Below, piece by piece: positions 38,018-48,008 of a stretch of DNA of 64,000 bases. Below the pieces are notes generated by a model. It was not told the DNA's origin. It ran no database searches and saw only the letters and a list, made by a program, of their open reading frames with translations. This DNA comes from Asaia krungthepensis NRIC 0535 (GTDB taxonomy: Bacteria > Pseudomonadota > Alphaproteobacteria > Acetobacterales > Acetobacteraceae). The position numbers and the translations under genes were made by a program. Where the stretch lies: contig NZ_BAPV01000004.1 in assembly GCF_025995175.1 (NCBI RefSeq), forward strand, positions 372,001 through 436,000, in the 5' to 3' direction. Within the stretch, counting starts at the first letter, position 1, and each line of letters starts with the position of its first letter.

Positions 38018-38193
38018 CCCGGCTGGAAGTCATGTCCGAGGGGCTGTTGTCAAGAAGAATACAGACACCCTCTTCCTGAGGCGCCCCCTAGATGGAGGCG
38101 AAAACCACAGATAGCCTTGCGTCCGGAATAGGCCGATCAGGCCCGGTTCATGCAAGGCGGAGCATGGTGACGGACATGCACCTGCCCCGTCTA

Positions 38194-39882
38194 TCAGAGT
38201 GCGGGGCGTTCGGAATCCGTCCGCTCACGCAGGGCCTTGAATTCGGATCCCTGTTTCCAGCTCGGCCACATGCGGGAGAAGGCAAGGCTGCGCCCGACCT
38301 CGTAGAGGGCTGCGGCATCCTCGGCGGCACCGCGCAAATCCCAGCTTGCGCTCCATGCATCGCAGGGCTGGTGATAACAGGCCATATAGGCTTCAAGCCA
38401 TTTACGACCTGCGGGGACACCGCCCTGAAGCAGGTCCGGGTAGCCTGCGAGATCCATGATGGGGAGCACCGGCACACCTGCCCGGGCGAAAGGCAGATGA
38501 TCCGCGCGATAGAATGCTCCACGTTCAGGCAGGGCCTCGTTGACCGTCACGCGCCCCTGAGAGGAAGCGATGGTCGCGAAATCGTCCTGAAGGCTGTCCT
38601 GACCGGCACCGACCAGAAAGGCGTTATGCGCCATGCCGCCCATCTGGAGCACGTCGATCGTGAAATTCGCAACCGTTTTGGGCAGCGACACGAGAGGGTG
38701 CTCGACATACCAGGTAGAGCCGAGCAGCCCCCGCTCCTCCGCTGTCCAGGCACCGAAAAGAATGGTGCGCTCGGGAGCGGGACCGGATTTGAAGGCTCGG
38801 GCAATCTCGAGCACGGCAGCAATGCCGGAGGCATCGTCGATGGCCCCACGGCGGATCATGGCTTCGCCATGGGGTCCCTTGCTTTTGCCGAAAGCATCCC
38901 AGTGCGCGCCATAGACGATCGTCTCGTCAGGATGGGTTGTGCCGGGCAGCTTGGCGAGGACGTTGCGGCTTTGAAGGCGCGTCGTGTTGACGTCGATACT
39001 TGTCGTCAGGGTCACGCCCGGCAGGGTGACAGGCGAGAAATCGGGGCGTCGGGCCTGCTGACTCAGACGGTCAAGATCGAGCCCCGATCTGGCAAAAAGC
39101 TCGTGAGCCGCCTGCCCTTCGATCCAGCCGCGCATGACGAGAGATTCGGACTTCCCCTTGCGGTCGAGGTCGAATGTCTCTCCGCCGGGAGCAATCACTG
39201 TGCTCCACGGATACGAAGCGGCTGCCGTGTCATGAATGATCAGGGCCCCGATCGCTCCGCGCCGGGCGGCTTCCTCATATTTATAGGTCCAGCGGCCGTA
39301 ATAGGTCATCGTGCGCCCGCCGAAGCGACCCGCAACCGGCTCCCCCGGTTCCGCTCTGAAATCGGGATCGTTGATCAGGATGACGGCAATCTTGCCTTTG
39401 AGATCGACATTCTTGAAGTCATCCCAGTCACGCCCGGGGGCTGTTACCCCATATCCGACAAAGACGAGAGGGGCATCGGCAATGCGGATCTGCGAGGAGG
39501 GCGTGCTGGTGGTCAGATAGATCTGTTCGGATTGATGAAAATCGAGCCCGTCCGAAGCGCCGATCCTGAAATGCGCAAGCGCATCGGGAGCGACCTTCGT
39601 GTGGATCATCGGGACTTCCTGCGTCCAGGTCCCGTTATCGCCCGCAGGTTCGAGACCGATCGCCTGGAACTGCGACACGATGTAGTTCACGCTGCGTATG
39701 GCCCCGATCGTACCCGGCGCCCGCCCTTCGAAGGGGTCGGAAGCCAGGGTACGAATGACGTCAGACATACGCGCCGGATTCATGGGCGCATAGACCAGAG
39801 GCTCTGCGGCTTTGGACGGAGAGGCAAACAGCCCCATGCCGATCAGAAAAGCGGCTGCCGAAAAACGGGCTGATCGCATCAT
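38194..39882 (-). CDS. Exported M28-family zinc aminopeptidase
   Basis: 562 residues from ATG 39882, 8 nt after AAGGA. Signal peptide MMRSARFSAAAFLIGMGLFASPSKAA. A PA domain (about residues 130-270) is inserted before the peptidase core. Dinuclear zinc ligands are visible: GAHWDAFG, AIDDASG, catalytic TAEERGL, an Asp in TIDVLQMGG, and a C-terminal His. It should trim peptides in the periplasm or outside the cell. Confidence 0.9.
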   Translation of the reverse strand: MMRSARFSAAAFLIGMGLFASPSKAAEPLVYAPMNPARMSDVIRTLASDPFEGRAPGTIGAIRSVNYIVSQFQAIGLEPAGDNGTWTQEVPMIHTKVAPDALAHFRIGASDGLDFHQSEQIYLTTSTPSSQIRIADAPLVFVGYGVTAPGRDWDDFKNVDLKGKIAVILINDPDFRAEPGEPVAGRFGGRTMTYYGRWTYKYEEAARRGAIGALIIHDTAAASYPWSTVIAPGGETFDLDRKGKSESLVMRGWIEGQAAHELFARSGLDLDRLSQQARRPDFSPVTLPGVTLTTSIDVNTTRLQSRNVLAKLPGTTHPDETIVYGAHWDAFGKSKGPHGEAMIRRGAIDDASGIAAVLEIARAFKSGPAPERTILFGAWTAEERGLLGSTWYVEHPLVSLPKTVANFTIDVLQMGGMAHNAFLVGAGQDSLQDDFATIASSQGRVTVNEALPERGAFYRADHLPFARAGVPVLPIMDLAGYPDLLQGGVPAGRKWLEAYMACYHQPCDAWSASWDLRGAAEDAAALYEVGRSLAFSRMWPSWKQGSEFKALRERTDSERPAL

Positions 39883-40559
39883 GTTATCCTTGCTCTTGTG
39901 TGACACGATGGCATGTCAGTTGGTCGGCCTGCGCGCGAAGCGCAGGGCTGTGTCGGAAACGGAACACCCTGCCCTGATCCATTCAGATCACCATGGCCAT
40001 AAGACGCTCAGCGGCCGCCCCGCGGAACATAGCGACAATGAGAGCCTGCACCGTGTCCTGCTCCCCGGCGGAGCTGCGTGCAGGCGCGCCCCAAACGGAA
40101 CCGTCGAAACGGGCCGGGTCAGGGAAGACATGGAGTGGATTTAAGCCAAAAACTGGCACGCGCCTCACCGGATTCTCAAAAACGTTACAATTTCGTTAAC
40201 AGACGAACGCTGTATTGGATGTCCCGCATACCACTCCACCGGGGTCGATAATTCAATAACGAAATCGCCCTGTTCGATGACAAACCCTTTCTGACGCTTA
40301 TAATCGCCCGATCCAGTAATTAACCGTAGCGTTAAGACGCTCAAATCCTCGCCGGTTCTCGCTCTGCAACAATCTGGACAAGAGAAATCGCATCGGGCAC
40401 CTCCAATATTCCCTCCGTGATTACGTTAACTATTTTACGCGACTCGTTCACGATAGCCGACGCATGGCATGCTGACGGACGTTTGCGCTCAGTCGTGGCG
40501 TAGGCGGGCGCGATGCCGTATAGGAGCGTCTCATACGATCCTGAAGCGAGAGCGACCCC
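39883..40559. other. Intergenic region upstream of the metal exporters
   Basis: 677 bp with no supported gene. It contains two copies of TT(T/A)CGTTAAC (40191-40200 and 40421-40430) and a small hairpin AGCGT-TAAG-ACGCT (40328-40341), which may be regulatory for the CDF operon. Short reading frames on both strands have no ribosome site or family resemblance. Confidence 0.4.
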
Positions 40560-41702
40560 ATGGCCGAAACCGAACGCGACCATGCCCATGATATGGGCCA
40601 TGGCCCCCATGATCATGCCCCGTCGGTGGCTCCCCCGGTGATAGAGGCCGAAGACCATCACGAGCTCGATCACGCCTGTCACGATCATGAGCACGAGCAT
40701 CATGTGCATCACGATCACGAGGGGCATGGGCATGAAGAGCATGGGCATCATCACGGCCATGGACATCATCATGGTCCGGGCCATCATCACGTTCACGCCC
40801 CGGCAAGTTATGGATCCGCCTTCCTCATCGGCATGGGGCTGAACGTCGCCTATATCGTGGCCGAGACCGTCTGGGGCATTCTGGCGCATTCCCTGTCACT
40901 GCTCTCGGATGCCGGACATAATCTTTCTGATGTGCTCGGACTGGGCGCCGCATGGCTCGCGCACAGCCTGGCGCGACGCGCGCCCTCCGCACGCTTTACT
41001 TATGGCCTCAAACGGTCGACCATTCTTTCTGCTCTGGGCAATGCCGTTCTGCTCCTGCTCGTCACGGGCGGGATCATCTGGGAAGCCGTGACGCGCCTGG
41101 CCAATCCCGGCGAAGTGGCCGGGCGCGTGGTCATGCTGGTGGCCGCAGGTGGGATACTGGTGAATGGGGGGACGGCGCTGCTTTTCATGCGTGGAGGCAA
41201 GGACGACCTCAATCTGCGCGGTGCCTTCCTGCATATGGCCGCCGATGCACTGATGTCTCTGGCCGTTGTCGTGACGGGCTTCATCATCATGATGACCGGA
41301 TGGACCATTCTCGACCCGATCGTCAGTCTGATCGTCTGTTTCACCATCATCTTCGGCACATGGTCACTGTTGCGGGCATCGCTCGACATGGCGCTCGATG
41401 GCGTGCCCGAGCAGATCAGCCTCGATGAGGTGTCCGCAGCCCTGCGCAGCCTCGACGGTGTCGAGGATCTTCATCATCTGCATGTCTGGTCCCTGAGCAC
41501 AACTGAAACCGCCCTGACCGTGCATCTGGTCAGCGAGGCGCCGCTTCCCGCCCATGACGCGCTGTTGCGTGCAGCGGGAAGCATGCTGTCGAAGCGCTTC
41601 AGGATCGGTCATGCCACCTTCCAGATCGAGGCACCTGGCGCGGCTTTCCCCTGTGGCGCGCCAGGCGGGGCCATTTGCTGCGGAACCGGCGAGTCATGCT
41701 GA
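40560..41702 (+). CDS. His-rich CDF metal exporter (CzcD/ZitB type, probably zinc)
   Basis: 380 residues. The first ~80 residues hold about 30 histidines (DHEHEHHVHHDHEGHGHEEH and similar), a cytosolic metal-binding tail. Six membrane helices follow, with the transport-site motifs LLSDAGHNLSD in helix 2 and HMAADALMS in helix 5, a zinc-type arrangement. The C-terminal cytosolic domain ends in a Cys-rich tail (CGAPGGAICCGTGESC), an unusual addition. The stop overlaps the next CDF gene by 7 bp. Confidence 0.92.
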   Translation: MAETERDHAHDMGHGPHDHAPSVAPPVIEAEDHHELDHACHDHEHEHHVHHDHEGHGHEEHGHHHGHGHHHGPGHHHVHAPASYGSAFLIGMGLNVAYIVAETVWGILAHSLSLLSDAGHNLSDVLGLGAAWLAHSLARRAPSARFTYGLKRSTILSALGNAVLLLLVTGGIIWEAVTRLANPGEVAGRVVMLVAAGGILVNGGTALLFMRGGKDDLNLRGAFLHMAADALMSLAVVVTGFIIMMTGWTILDPIVSLIVCFTIIFGTWSLLRASLDMALDGVPEQISLDEVSAALRSLDGVEDLHHLHVWSLSTTETALTVHLVSEAPLPAHDALLRAAGSMLSKRFRIGHATFQIEAPGAAFPCGAPGGAICCGTGESC

Positions 41703-42595
41703 AACAGCCGGAAAAAACCGTATTCGGCTGGATGTCTCTGGCGGTCAGCCTTGTTGCGCTCAGTCTCAAATATATTGCCTGGCGCGTGAGCGGCAGCGCC
41801 GCGCTGCTTTCTGACGCGCTCGAGACAATCATCAATGTCGCCGCTGCCATCGGTGCGCTCTGGGCGCTGAAAGTCGCGCAGCGCCCCGCCGATGACAATC
41901 ACACCTATGGCCATGACAAGGCCGAGTATCTCTCGGCCGTGACCGAGGCTGTGCTCGTGGTCCTGACGGCTATCGGTATCGCCTGGGTGGCGTGGAAGAG
42001 CTGGCTCGCTCCCAATATCGAAATCGCCCCGTGGCGCGGTATCGCGTTTAATGCGCTGGGCGGGGTGGTCAATCTGGTCTGGGGCCTCATCCTGGTGCGT
42101 CAGGGTACATTGCGCCGCTCCCCTGCGCTGACCGCCAACGGGCGGCATGTGATCTCCGACGTCTGGACCACGGTCGTTCTGGTTGTCGGGATCGCCTTCA
42201 TTCCGCTGACCGGCTATGCGCGCCTCGATGCCATTCTCTCCGGGCTCGTGGCGCTCAACGTGCTGCGCGTCGGCTTTGACATGATGAAGCATTCCATCGC
42301 CGGCCTCATGGACGAGGCCCCCGATTCCGACACGCTCCAAATGATCCGTGCCGTGATTTCCGAACATGCGGAAGGCGCGATCGAGGCGCATGACATCCGG
42401 GTGCGCACAGCGGGCAGTGTCAGCTTCATTGAATTCCATCTGGTCGTTCCGGGTACCATGAGCGTGTCGGCCTCGCATGATATCTGCGATCGTGTGGAAC
42501 ATGCGCTGCGCCGCCATATCGGCCGCGCCATCATCCATATTCACGTTGAGCCCGAGGAAAAAGCGAAACAGACCGGCATTCCGGTTCTGGCCTGA
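41696..42595 (+). CDS. Second CDF-family cation exporter
   Basis: 299 residues from ATG 41696, overlapping the preceding exporter by 7 bp, so both are translated from one message. Six helices and a C-terminal ferredoxin-like domain with HDIRVR and IIHIHVEPEE. Helix 2 reads LLSDALETIINV and helix 5 HVISDVWTT, so the helix-2 site differs from that of its partner and it may carry another metal or couple differently. Confidence 0.9.
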   Translation: MLKQPEKTVFGWMSLAVSLVALSLKYIAWRVSGSAALLSDALETIINVAAAIGALWALKVAQRPADDNHTYGHDKAEYLSAVTEAVLVVLTAIGIAWVAWKSWLAPNIEIAPWRGIAFNALGGVVNLVWGLILVRQGTLRRSPALTANGRHVISDVWTTVVLVVGIAFIPLTGYARLDAILSGLVALNVLRVGFDMMKHSIAGLMDEAPDSDTLQMIRAVISEHAEGAIEAHDIRVRTAGSVSFIEFHLVVPGTMSVSASHDICDRVEHALRRHIGRAIIHIHVEPEEKAKQTGIPVLA

Positions 42596-42748
42596 ACCGG
42601 GGCGGGCGAACCCGAAAGGGTGAAGCCCGTTACGTTCTCTTCAGAAAAGAGTTTCCTGATCAGTCGTTTCTTGACCAGTTGCCCGGTGTGCTGGCAGGAG
42701 CATCCCCCATCGGTCGGTGCCTCCCGATCACCAGACAGGCGAGACTTC

Positions 42749-44227
42749 ATGCGCCCCAGCACCGCATTGCGTCAGAAGAACCGGATCCAGCATCTTCGCC
42801 GTTCCGCCCGCCGAACCACCTCGCAATGGCGGCGGACCCTGACCTATTGGCTGGGTGCCGTTCTGGTAGGCGTGGTCGCCGTGGCCTTTGCCGGAACGGC
42901 AGACTGGGCCGCGCGTGCGCGCGGACGCCTGCTCCATTGGGACCCCTACGTCATGTTGGTGGTTGTTCCCGCTGGTCTGGCGCTCTCGACCTGGCTCACA
43001 CGCCGGTTCTTCGCCGGCGCTCAGGGAAGCGGCATTCCGCAGACAATTGCCACTCTGCACATCGAGAATTTCTCGATCGTCAATCGCGTGCTGTCGCTGC
43101 GTATCGCCTTTGCCAAGATCATCCTCACCTGTTTCGGCCTGCTGGTCGGCGCCTCCATCGGCCGCGAAGGACCGACCGTGCAGGTAGGGGCAGCCATCAT
43201 GCATGGCTTCTCGCGCCTTCTGGGGACATCCAGCGTGGCTGCGCGACGTGGGGCCATTCTGGCTGGTGGTGCCGCGGGGGTCTCGGCCGCGTTCAACACA
43301 CCTCTCGCAGGGATCGTGTTCGCCATCGAGGAGTTATCGCATTCCTTCGAGCAGAAGACCTCGGGCACGATGCTGACCGGCGTCGTGCTCTCGGGTGTCA
43401 CGGCCATCGCACTCGTGGGAAATTACTCCTATTTCGGTCATACCGATGTGGATGTGCCCATCGGGACGGCCTGGATTGCCGTCCTCACCTGCGGCATTGT
43501 TGGCGGTGTCGCAGGTGGCACCTTCTCGGCCCTGCTGATCCGCTTTTCCAAGGGCATACCGGGACGGCTCGGCGCGCTCATCAAGGCGCGGCCCGTTGCC
43601 TTCGCCGCCCTGTGCGGTCTGGTTCTGGCAGGGCTCGGCATTGTGTCGCATGGCGCGACCTATGGTACGGGTTACACCCAGGCCCGCGCCATCATCGACG
43701 GGTCCGAGCACTACCCGGCCTCGTTCTTCGTGCTGAAATTCATCGCAACTGTCGTGTCTTACTGCTCTGGTATTCCGGGCGGGCTTTTCGCGCCCTCCCT
43801 TTCCGTCGGTGCGGGGATCGGGGGCTGGATCGAGCAATATCTCCCTCATACGACAGCCGGTGCCGTGGTGCTTCTGGGAACGGTCGCCTATTTCTCGGCG
43901 GTGGTACAGGCTCCTCTGACCGCCACGGTCATCGTCATGGAGATGTGCGACAACCAGCAGGTCACGCTGGCGCTCATGGCCACCTCCTTCCTGGCCTTCG
44001 GTGTCTCGCGCATGATCTGCAAGCAGGCGCTTTATGGCGCTCTGGCCGATCGCTTCATGGAAGCCGCCCATAGTGCAGCGCCAACCCCCATATACACGCG
44101 CAGCAGCGCGAGCCCCGCTATCGAGACGCTGGTGGAAGAGAAAGAAGCCGAGCGCAAATCGCAGACCGAACTTAATGATGGTGTGACTCGCGAGGATGAG
44201 CTCCCCAGACAGCCTCCCCAGACCTGA
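42749..44227 (+). CDS. clcA: ClC-family chloride/proton antiporter
   Basis: 492 residues from ATG 42749; a GTG at 42620 would add a Cys-rich, unlikely extension. ClC filter motifs are complete: GSGIP (93-97), GREGP with gating glutamate E140, and GGLFAPSLSVGA. An internal proton-path glutamate pair lies in FAIEELSHSF (E194-E195), which favours an antiporter over a channel. The charged C-terminal tail of ~40 residues has no CBS domains. It lies 153 bp after the CDF pair on the same strand. ClcA-type antiporters support acid resistance. Confidence 0.9.
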   Translation: MRPSTALRQKNRIQHLRRSARRTTSQWRRTLTYWLGAVLVGVVAVAFAGTADWAARARGRLLHWDPYVMLVVVPAGLALSTWLTRRFFAGAQGSGIPQTIATLHIENFSIVNRVLSLRIAFAKIILTCFGLLVGASIGREGPTVQVGAAIMHGFSRLLGTSSVAARRGAILAGGAAGVSAAFNTPLAGIVFAIEELSHSFEQKTSGTMLTGVVLSGVTAIALVGNYSYFGHTDVDVPIGTAWIAVLTCGIVGGVAGGTFSALLIRFSKGIPGRLGALIKARPVAFAALCGLVLAGLGIVSHGATYGTGYTQARAIIDGSEHYPASFFVLKFIATVVSYCSGIPGGLFAPSLSVGAGIGGWIEQYLPHTTAGAVVLLGTVAYFSAVVQAPLTATVIVMEMCDNQQVTLALMATSFLAFGVSRMICKQALYGALADRFMEAAHSAAPTPIYTRSSASPAIETLVEEKEAERKSQTELNDGVTREDELPRQPPQT

Positions 44228-44392
44228 TCTAGCCCCATCCCAGGCTCTTCCAGGCTTCTGTCATAGTAGAACGGCGCGCGGAGAAAACTGAAATGCGCCT
44301 CGCGCCGATCGTCTGACCTCTTGGAAAAGCAGATCTGGGGGCATAAGGGCAGGCCTCTTTGACGACGACCTACCCCTCCCCATATCGGGAGG

Positions 44393-45388
44393 ATGATACC
44401 GCTCTCCATCCTCGATCTCTCCTTCATCCGTGACGATGGCACCGTCAGGGAAGCCCTGCTCGAATCGCGCGATCAGGCCATTCATGCTGAAGCGCTCGGC
44501 TATCATCGCTACTGGGTGGCCGAGCACCATGCCATGCCGGGCATCGCCTCCGCCGCGACAAGCGTGGTTATCGGTCATCTGGCGGCTGCCACCCAGCGCA
44601 TGCGTATCGGTGCCGGGGGCATCATGTTGCCCAATCACGCCCCGCTCGTCATTGCCGAGCAGTTCGGCACGCTCGAAGCCCTCTTTCCCGGTCGTATCGA
44701 TCTGGGACTGGGCCGCGCTCCCGGCTCGGACCAGCGCACAATGCGCGCTCTTCGGCGTCACGGCGACCATGCAGAGCGTTTCCCCGATGACGTGCAGGAG
44801 CTCATGGCCTATTTCTCGCCATACGGCGCCCCGAACGGGGTTGTAGCCACGCCGGGTGCCGGGGCTGATATTCCCGTCTGGCTGCTCGGCTCCTCGTTAT
44901 TTTCGGCCCAACTCGCTGCGGTGCTCGGTCTCCCCTTCGCCTTCGCATCGCATTTCGCGCCGCAGATGATGGAACAGGCCATCGATATCTATCGGTCAAG
45001 TTTTCGCCCCTCAACACATCTGGCATCGCCTTATGTTATGCTGGCGATGAATGTGATTGCTGCCGATACGCTTGAGGAAGCCGATTATCTGGCGACATCG
45101 CGACGTCTTTTCGTCGCCGGGCTGCGTCAGGGGCGGCCGGGCCGCGTCCTCCCCCCGATACCGCCCGGAGACCTTCCCTGGTCACGCGAGATCAGCCAGC
45201 AGCTCGACACGGTGCAGGCAACGAGCCTGATCGGCACGCGAGAACAGGTGGCCGACGGCATGGCGACTTTCGTTGCGCGCCATGCCCCTGATGAGGTGAT
45301 GATCAGCGCGCCGATCTATGCGCCTCAGGCGCGATTGCATTCACTCACTCTGGCGCGTGAGGCCTGGAAGATAGCGGGTCTGGACTGA
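44393..45388 (+). CDS. LLM-class flavin-dependent oxidoreductase (MsnO8 family)
   Basis: 331 residues with the bacterial-luciferase-like TIM barrel. Family stretches include [75 protein letters not shown], and a C-terminal [15 protein letters not shown]. It should use FMNH2 supplied by another protein; the substrate is unknown. The GGGAGG ribosome site directly abuts ATG 44393 with no spacer, which is odd. Confidence 0.87.
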   Translation: MIPLSILDLSFIRDDGTVREALLESRDQAIHAEALGYHRYWVAEHHAMPGIASAATSVVIGHLAAATQRMRIGAGGIMLPNHAPLVIAEQFGTLEALFPGRIDLGLGRAPGSDQRTMRALRRHGDHAERFPDDVQELMAYFSPYGAPNGVVATPGAGADIPVWLLGSSLFSAQLAAVLGLPFAFASHFAPQMMEQAIDIYRSSFRPSTHLASPYVMLAMNVIAADTLEEADYLATSRRLFVAGLRQGRPGRVLPPIPPGDLPWSREISQQLDTVQATSLIGTREQVADGMATFVARHAPDEVMISAPIYAPQARLHSLTLAREAWKIAGLD

Positions 45389-46089
45389 ACAGGGCTCCCG
45401 TCAGATACCGAAGATAGCGAGCGCGCCGTGCCGGGAGAGTGACAGGGAAGTGATCGAACGTGTCGGCTCGAGAGCGGAACGGGATGGTCCCTGCATCCTG
45501 CGGAGAATGGATTCTCGGCAATCGACCGGCATCAGAAGAAGAGGGTATTCCGAACTTGCAGCTTGAACCTCTCCCCCTCACGCACTTTGTTGCACTCGAC
45601 GTTTCGGGGGCAGGTTTGGGGACCATGTCACGTTCGGGGTGCCGAGGTGCGGCTAGGTTTTCTCCGCCGCGCCTGTGAGGAAATATCGGGCCATCGCGGG
45701 AGACCGGGCATCTCGTGAGACGCCTGCAATGTCAGAACCTCATGATCCTCATGACTTCGCGGTGCATCGCGCAGCGGTCCCTTTACGGCCCCTGCTCATA
45801 GCAACAACGTGAGGGAGGAGGCACCACTATCCTTTTTGCCTCTGCCATCGCCATCAGCCCCACCTCGCCAGTCACGACAGGGAACAGAAATTGTCAAAGT
45901 GCCGTGGGATTATGAGCATAAGATACTACCGGCCCTGAGGAACCACGAAACCGACTCCCCCTCCTATGGAGTGCGCCCTTCCTCAGCCCGCAGAGAGCAC
46001 ATAGAGATCCCTGTCCTAAGGTTTGCTCGGGCGAGAGACGTTTGCAGCGAGAAAAGGCCGCATCCGAGGGGCCCAGCCCTAAGTCGCTC
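45389..46089. other. Long intergenic region, no gene recognised
   Basis: 701 bp between the LLM gene and the 3' end of the GH15 gene. Several short reading frames exist on both strands, but none has a ribosome site, family motif or natural composition. No RNA fold was recognised. It may hold a decayed gene. Confidence 0.4.
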
Positions 46090-47922
46090 TCAGGACAGAT
46101 CGAACGCCTTCATCTTGTTGCCCGCCAATGCACATGCCGCATGGATCACGCCCAGATGGCTCAACCCCTGCGGCGTATTTCCCAGATACATACCTGTCTC
46201 TGGATTGATCATCTCGGCAATCACGCCGGTATTGTGGGGCAAGCGTCCCAGGAAAGCCGCGTAGAGCTTTTCGGCCTCCTCCTGCTCGCCCAGCAGGGAA
46301 AGTGCCTCGACCATCCAGCAGGAACAGGCGAGAAAGGCCCCTTCTTCCTCCCTCATGCCGGTATAGCGGAACAGGAACGGTCCATGGCCTAGCTCCTCGC
46401 GTATAGCCCTGAGCGTGGAGAGCATGCGCTCTTTGCGATCAAGCCCGAAAGGCACGGCGAGAGCGATCGAGGCATCGAGCCCGTCAGATCCTGGGTAGAA
46501 AAGATAGGCCTTGCGTTTGTCGCACCAGCATTCGCTGTCGATCCAGTCCAGGATACGGTCTCGTTCGCGCGCCCAGCGCGGGGCGCGATCCTTGGACAGA
46601 TGCCCGCGCTCAGCCATCTGGCAGGCGCGATCCAGCGCCTGCCAGCAGCTGATCTTGGACATGGTGTAATGCTGGTCTTCCGTCAGCTCCCATATCCCGG
46701 CATCTTTCTGACGCCAGTGATCGGCGCAGCGATCCGCCAGATCCGCCAGAAGCTGTGCAGTCTTCTGATCCAGCAGATTGCCACGCGACACAAAGAGCGC
46801 GGCCGTCTCGAATATATCGCCGTAGATACCATGCTGGTGCTGCCCGGAGGCGCGATTGCCGCTGAGCACGGGCTTTATGCCGCGATACCCCTCGACCTCG
46901 TCATAGATAATCTCGTCCTCGACCTTCTGGCCAGAAAGCCCATACATTACGAGGGGGCCTTCCTCGCCCAGATGATGCACAAGCCAGGCCAGCGCGGCCT
47001 TCACCTCGGCCACAGCTCCGAGCCGGAGGAACGCATTGGCCACATAGGCGGCGTCACGTATCCAGGCATAGCGATAATCCCAGTTCTTGCCGTCACGCAG
47101 CCTCTCGGGAAGCGAGGTGGTGGCCGCAGCGGCGATGGCGCCGCTCGATGAGTAAAGCAGCAGCTTGAGCGCCAGAGCACTACGCCTGACCTGTTCCTGA
47201 TAGGGGCCTGTGTAATGCAGGGAGTGCGCCCAGTTGCGCCATGCAGCATCGCTTGTCTCGATACGTCCGTCGATTTCCTCCACAGAAGGGACGGCCAGTG
47301 GCTCGTTTTCGGTGGCGACGAGCGCCACGAGAGCGTGGGTCTTCTCCCCCACCACGATCTCGGCTTCGATCGCCTCGTCCTCCTCCCGCAGGATACGCAT
47401 GTTGGGCGTATGAACCATATGGGCCAGCACGGAGCCCACGTGGAAGATATTGCCATTCTGGGTGGACTGGATCCACGGTGCCACCGTGCCGCAGCGCGTG
47501 CCAAGACGGAAACGCACGATGAACGTCATCCGGCCCGAGATTCCCTCAATACGACGGGCGAATTCCGTCCAGGGCAGACGTCCGGCAAAGGTGCTGTTCA
47601 GTGATTCGGTAAGACGCGCCGTGCCGGTCTCGGTTTCGATCAGCGTCTCCAGCACGTTGCTGTCTTCGCGGTACCGGCGAGTGGCCTTGAAGGCGCCCAC
47701 GGGACGGATCTGGAAGAACCCGCCCGGGCGATGCAGCAGCCTGTCGAACATGGGCGGGGAGTCGATATTGGGAACGCAGAGCCAGTCCACGCTGCCATCG
47801 GGCGCCAGCAGGGCGACACAGCGCCCGTCCCCGAGCGCTGCATAATCCTCGATGGGCCAGAACCCGTCGAGTGGCCCTTGCGGAGAGAGCTCTCTGGCAA
47901 GGGCGGGCAATTCATGAGTCAT
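46090..47922 (-). CDS. Glycoside hydrolase family 15 enzyme (glucoamylase/trehalase-like)
   Basis: 610 residues from ATG 47922 with no signal peptide, so cytosolic. An N-terminal beta-sandwich (IEDYAALGDGRCVALLAPDGSVDWLCVPNIDSPPMFDRLL) precedes an (alpha/alpha)6 barrel with KNWDYRYAWIRDAAYV. The probable general acid lies in DAGIWEL and the general base in MREEEGAFLACSCWM. Cytosolic members act on trehalose or short alpha-glucans. It lies downstream of an OprB porin on the same strand, which fits sugar use, with a hairpin in the gap. Confidence 0.88.
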   Translation of the reverse strand: MTHELPALARELSPQGPLDGFWPIEDYAALGDGRCVALLAPDGSVDWLCVPNIDSPPMFDRLLHRPGGFFQIRPVGAFKATRRYREDSNVLETLIETETGTARLTESLNSTFAGRLPWTEFARRIEGISGRMTFIVRFRLGTRCGTVAPWIQSTQNGNIFHVGSVLAHMVHTPNMRILREEDEAIEAEIVVGEKTHALVALVATENEPLAVPSVEEIDGRIETSDAAWRNWAHSLHYTGPYQEQVRRSALALKLLLYSSSGAIAAAATTSLPERLRDGKNWDYRYAWIRDAAYVANAFLRLGAVAEVKAALAWLVHHLGEEGPLVMYGLSGQKVEDEIIYDEVEGYRGIKPVLSGNRASGQHQHGIYGDIFETAALFVSRGNLLDQKTAQLLADLADRCADHWRQKDAGIWELTEDQHYTMSKISCWQALDRACQMAERGHLSKDRAPRWARERDRILDWIDSECWCDKRKAYLFYPGSDGLDASIALAVPFGLDRKERMLSTLRAIREELGHGPFLFRYTGMREEEGAFLACSCWMVEALSLLGEQEEAEKLYAAFLGRLPHNTGVIAEMINPETGMYLGNTPQGLSHLGVIHAACALAGNKMKAFDLS

Positions 47923-47984
47923 GAATGTCTCTTTCGATCGTGCAGCGCTGCATCCTGTGGGGCACATGCAACAATCGAAAGCGG

Positions 47985-48003
47985 TGCCGGGTTTCGCCCG
48001 GCA
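47985..48003. terminator. Hairpin between oprB and GH15 genes
   Basis: TGCCGGG pairs with CCCGGCA around a 5-nt loop, just after the oprB stop. In the direction of these minus-strand genes no T-run follows; on the plus strand ATTTTT follows. It could attenuate readthrough from oprB. Confidence 0.4.
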
Positions 48004-48008
48004 ATTTT

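Noticed and set aside
40660-40800. Dense CATCAC/CATGAC repeats that could be taken for a DNA repeat array
   Set aside because: They encode the His-rich tail of the CDF exporter in frame, with irregular spacing, and are not a CRISPR or structural repeat.
42620-42748. GTG start and longer N-terminus for the ClC antiporter
   Set aside because: The additional 43 residues do not resemble ClC proteins; ATG 42749 gives the normal charged N-terminal helix.
45809-46392. Plus-strand frames of ~115-150 codons near the GH15 3' end
   Set aside because: They run into the antisense of the GH15 gene and have no motif or ribosome site.
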